A stretch of 36,781 nucleotides of DNA from Proteobacteria bacterium UBA4656 (GTDB lineage Bacteria; Pseudomonadota; Gammaproteobacteria; Xanthomonadales; Ahniellaceae): contig DHLY01000098.1 of NCBI GenBank assembly GCA_002405525.1, positions 48,122 through 84,902 on the forward strand. Reading direction: 5' to 3'. This document shows positions 35,436 through 36,781 of the stretch, in pieces; the first letter of the stretch is position 1; each line of letters opens with the position of its first letter. The notes beneath the pieces were generated by a model, which saw only the letters and a list, made by a program, of their open reading frames with translations, was not told the origin of the DNA and made no database searches. The position numbers and the translations under genes were made by a program.

Positions 35436-36781
35436 ACACGCCCGCCAATCGCTCCCTGCTGTCGCTCAAGCGCGACGCGCGCTCCGCGGGAGGCATCGAG
35501 GAGCGGCTGCAGAAGGTCCTCGCGAACGCCGGGCTCGGCTCGCGCCGCGCGCTGGAGGAGCGCATCGAGGCCGGCGAGGTGCGCGTCAACGGCGTGGCGG
35601 CCGAACTGGGTGGATCGGTGCGCAGTGGCGACCGTGTCGAGATCGACGGCAAGGCCTACATCGCCGTCGCCGCCGAGCCCGAGGAGGCGCAGGTGCTGGT
35701 CTACCACAAGCCCGAGGGCGAGGTGACCACCACCGACGACCCGGAGGGTCGTCCCACCGTGTTCGAGAACCTGCCGCGCCTGAAGACCGCGCGCTGGGTT
35801 TCGGTCGGTCGCCTCGACATCAACACCACCGGCCTGCTGTTGCTGACCACCGACGGCGAACTGGCCAACGCGCTGATGCATCCCAGCGGAGAGGTGGAGC
35901 GCGAGTACGTGTGCCGCATCCACGGCCCGGTCGACGAGGCCATGCTCGCGCGGCTGCGCGAAGGGGTCGAACTCGATGACGGACCGGCGCGATTCGACCA
36001 GGTCGCGGTGATCAACCTCGGCGAAAGCCACTCGTGGCTGCGCGTGACCCTGCGCGAGGGACGCAATCGCGAGGTCCGAAGGCTGTGGGAGTCGCAGGGC
36101 GTCCAGGTCAGCCGCCTCAAGCGCATTCGCTACGGCAGCGTGGAACTTCCGCGCGAGTTGCGGCGCGGCCACTGGCGCGCGCTGACGGCGGAGCAGTACC
36201 GCGCCCTGCGCGCATCGGTCGACCTCGCCGAGGCGCCGCAGACCCTGACGCTTAAATCGGTGATCGGCGTGCGGCGGGCCGCGAAGTCGGCGCAGGAGTT
36301 CAAGCCGGCGGGCCGCGCGCGCAGCAGTTTCGACATCCACGGCGAGGCGGAGGCACGCGAACTGCGCGCCTTCGACCACTTGCGCGACGACCGCGCCAGC
36401 CAGCGCCCGGGCAAGCGTCGCGGCAAGAAGGCCGGCGCCGCCGGAGCGCGCCGCGGGCGTGGTGGCGCCGGTGCGCCCGGCACGGCGTGGAACGACGCCA
36501 ATCCGGCCGCCATTCGAACCTGGTCGCCGGGTGGTCCCGGCGGTGCGCCCGGGGCGAGTCAGCCTCGCAAACGCAAGCGCCCCGGCGGGCGCGGATCGCA
36601 GTCGGCAATGCCGTTCGGTTTTCCGTCCGACCATGCCTACGCACGGCGTGACGAGGGCGGCCCTCAGGGGTCTCCGCACAGCGACCGGCGTCAGGATGGC
36701 GCGCGCCCCCGGCCGCCGGGCAAGCGGGGGCCGCAGAGCGGCAACCGTGGGCCTGGCGGCGGCAATCGCGGACCGGGTGGC
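35432..36781 (+). CDS. rluB: 23S rRNA pseudouridine synthase RluB, 3' end cut by the window
   Basis: Makes pseudouridine at position 2605 of 23S rRNA (E. coli numbering). It has an S4 domain (ERLQKVLANAGLGSRRALEERI) and a catalytic domain with VGRLDINTTGLLLLT, where Asp129 is the catalytic residue; the conserved end is REGRNREVRRLWES. The core is complete by ~residue 250. The reading frame then continues to the window edge (450 codons, no stop) as a Gly/Arg/Pro-rich, strongly basic disordered tail. E. coli RluB is 291 aa, so the tail is a large extension, possibly for RNA or ribosome binding. Confidence 0.94.
   Translation, partial: MNTPANRSLLSLKRDARSAGGIEERLQKVLANAGLGSRRALEERIEAGEVRVNGVAAELGGSVRSGDRVEIDGKAYIAVAAEPEEAQVLVYHKPEGEVTTTDDPEGRPTVFENLPRLKTARWVSVGRLDINTTGLLLLTTDGELANALMHPSGEVEREYVCRIHGPVDEAMLARLREGVELDDGPARFDQVAVINLGESHSWLRVTLREGRNREVRRLWESQGVQVSRLKRIRYGSVELPRELRRGHWRALTAEQYRALRASVDLAEAPQTLTLKSVIGVRRAAKSAQEFKPAGRARSSFDIHGEAEARELRAFDHLRDDRASQRPGKRRGKKAGAAGARRGRGGAGAPGTAWNDANPAAIRTWSPGGPGGAPGASQPRKRKRPGGRGSQSAMPFGFPSDHAYARRDEGGPQGSPHSDRRQDGARPRPPGKRGPQSGNRGPGGGNRGPGG

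Noticed and set aside
1..36781. tRNA, rRNA, integrase or prophage genes
   Set aside because: I looked for tRNA arms, rRNA-like stretches and phage or integrase motifs and found none; the genes are mostly chromosomal housekeeping.

Overview
The window is high-GC bacterial chromosome. Gene content points to a gammaproteobacterium, most likely of the Xanthomonadales/Lysobacterales group. Supporting signs are a lexA-imuA-imuB-dnaE2 mutagenesis cassette under an E. coli-type CTGT-N8-ACAG LexA box, divergent rluC/rne, a 41-residue zinc-free L36, an aguA/aguB pair, and an scpA-scpB-rluB run. The family placement is inference. I see no phage, integrase, full-length transposase, CRISPR array, rRNA or tRNA.

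Layout. 1-1.7 kb: end of a GH13 alpha-amylase/cyclomaltodextrinase. 1.7-8.4 kb (minus): SOS-regulated lexA-imuA-imuB-dnaE2. The dnaE2 gene carries two in-frame repeat insertions: a ~92-bp element with terminal inverted repeats, and a ~160-bp cluster of inverted 7-mers and tandem 36-mers. 8.5-9.6 kb: a frameshifted cysteine synthase-like pseudogene that has also lost its PLP lysine. 9.7-11.4 kb: an orphan protein, the SRAP/YedK abasic-site protein and ribosomal protein L36. 11.5-14.2 kb (minus): a DUF1800-DUF1501 exported pair. 14.4-17.9 kb (plus): a small periplasmic protein, then agmatine deiminase, N-carbamoylputrescine amidase (overlapping genes) and a TraB-family membrane protein. 17.9-25.5 kb (minus): an adaptor lipoprotein and two RND permeases joined by 4-bp overlaps. 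25.7-26.4 kb: two small monohaem cytochromes c. 26.5-29.4 kb: nfuA, phhB, rluC and the long structured leader of rne. 29.4-33.4 kb: RNase E, a GacA/UvrY-like response regulator and a YciI protein. 33.8 kb to the end: scpA, scpB and rluB (cut by the window edge), overlapping by 4 bp.

Functional themes. The SOS block makes a complete inducible translesion module (regulator, ImuA, catalytically dead ImuB, DnaE2) with its own operator; YedK, which caps abasic sites, lies nearby. AguA plus AguB convert agmatine to putrescine. The efflux operon encodes adaptor and pumps but no outer-membrane channel here. ScpA/ScpB work with SMC in chromosome segregation.

The most unusual material is non-genic: palindromic DNA domesticated as protein inside dnaE2, a 13-bp perfect inverted repeat between nfuA and phhB, a lexA start codon lying inside its own operator, and convergent stop codons sitting symmetrically in one hairpin. 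All calls come from reading the sequence; no database search or folding program was run.
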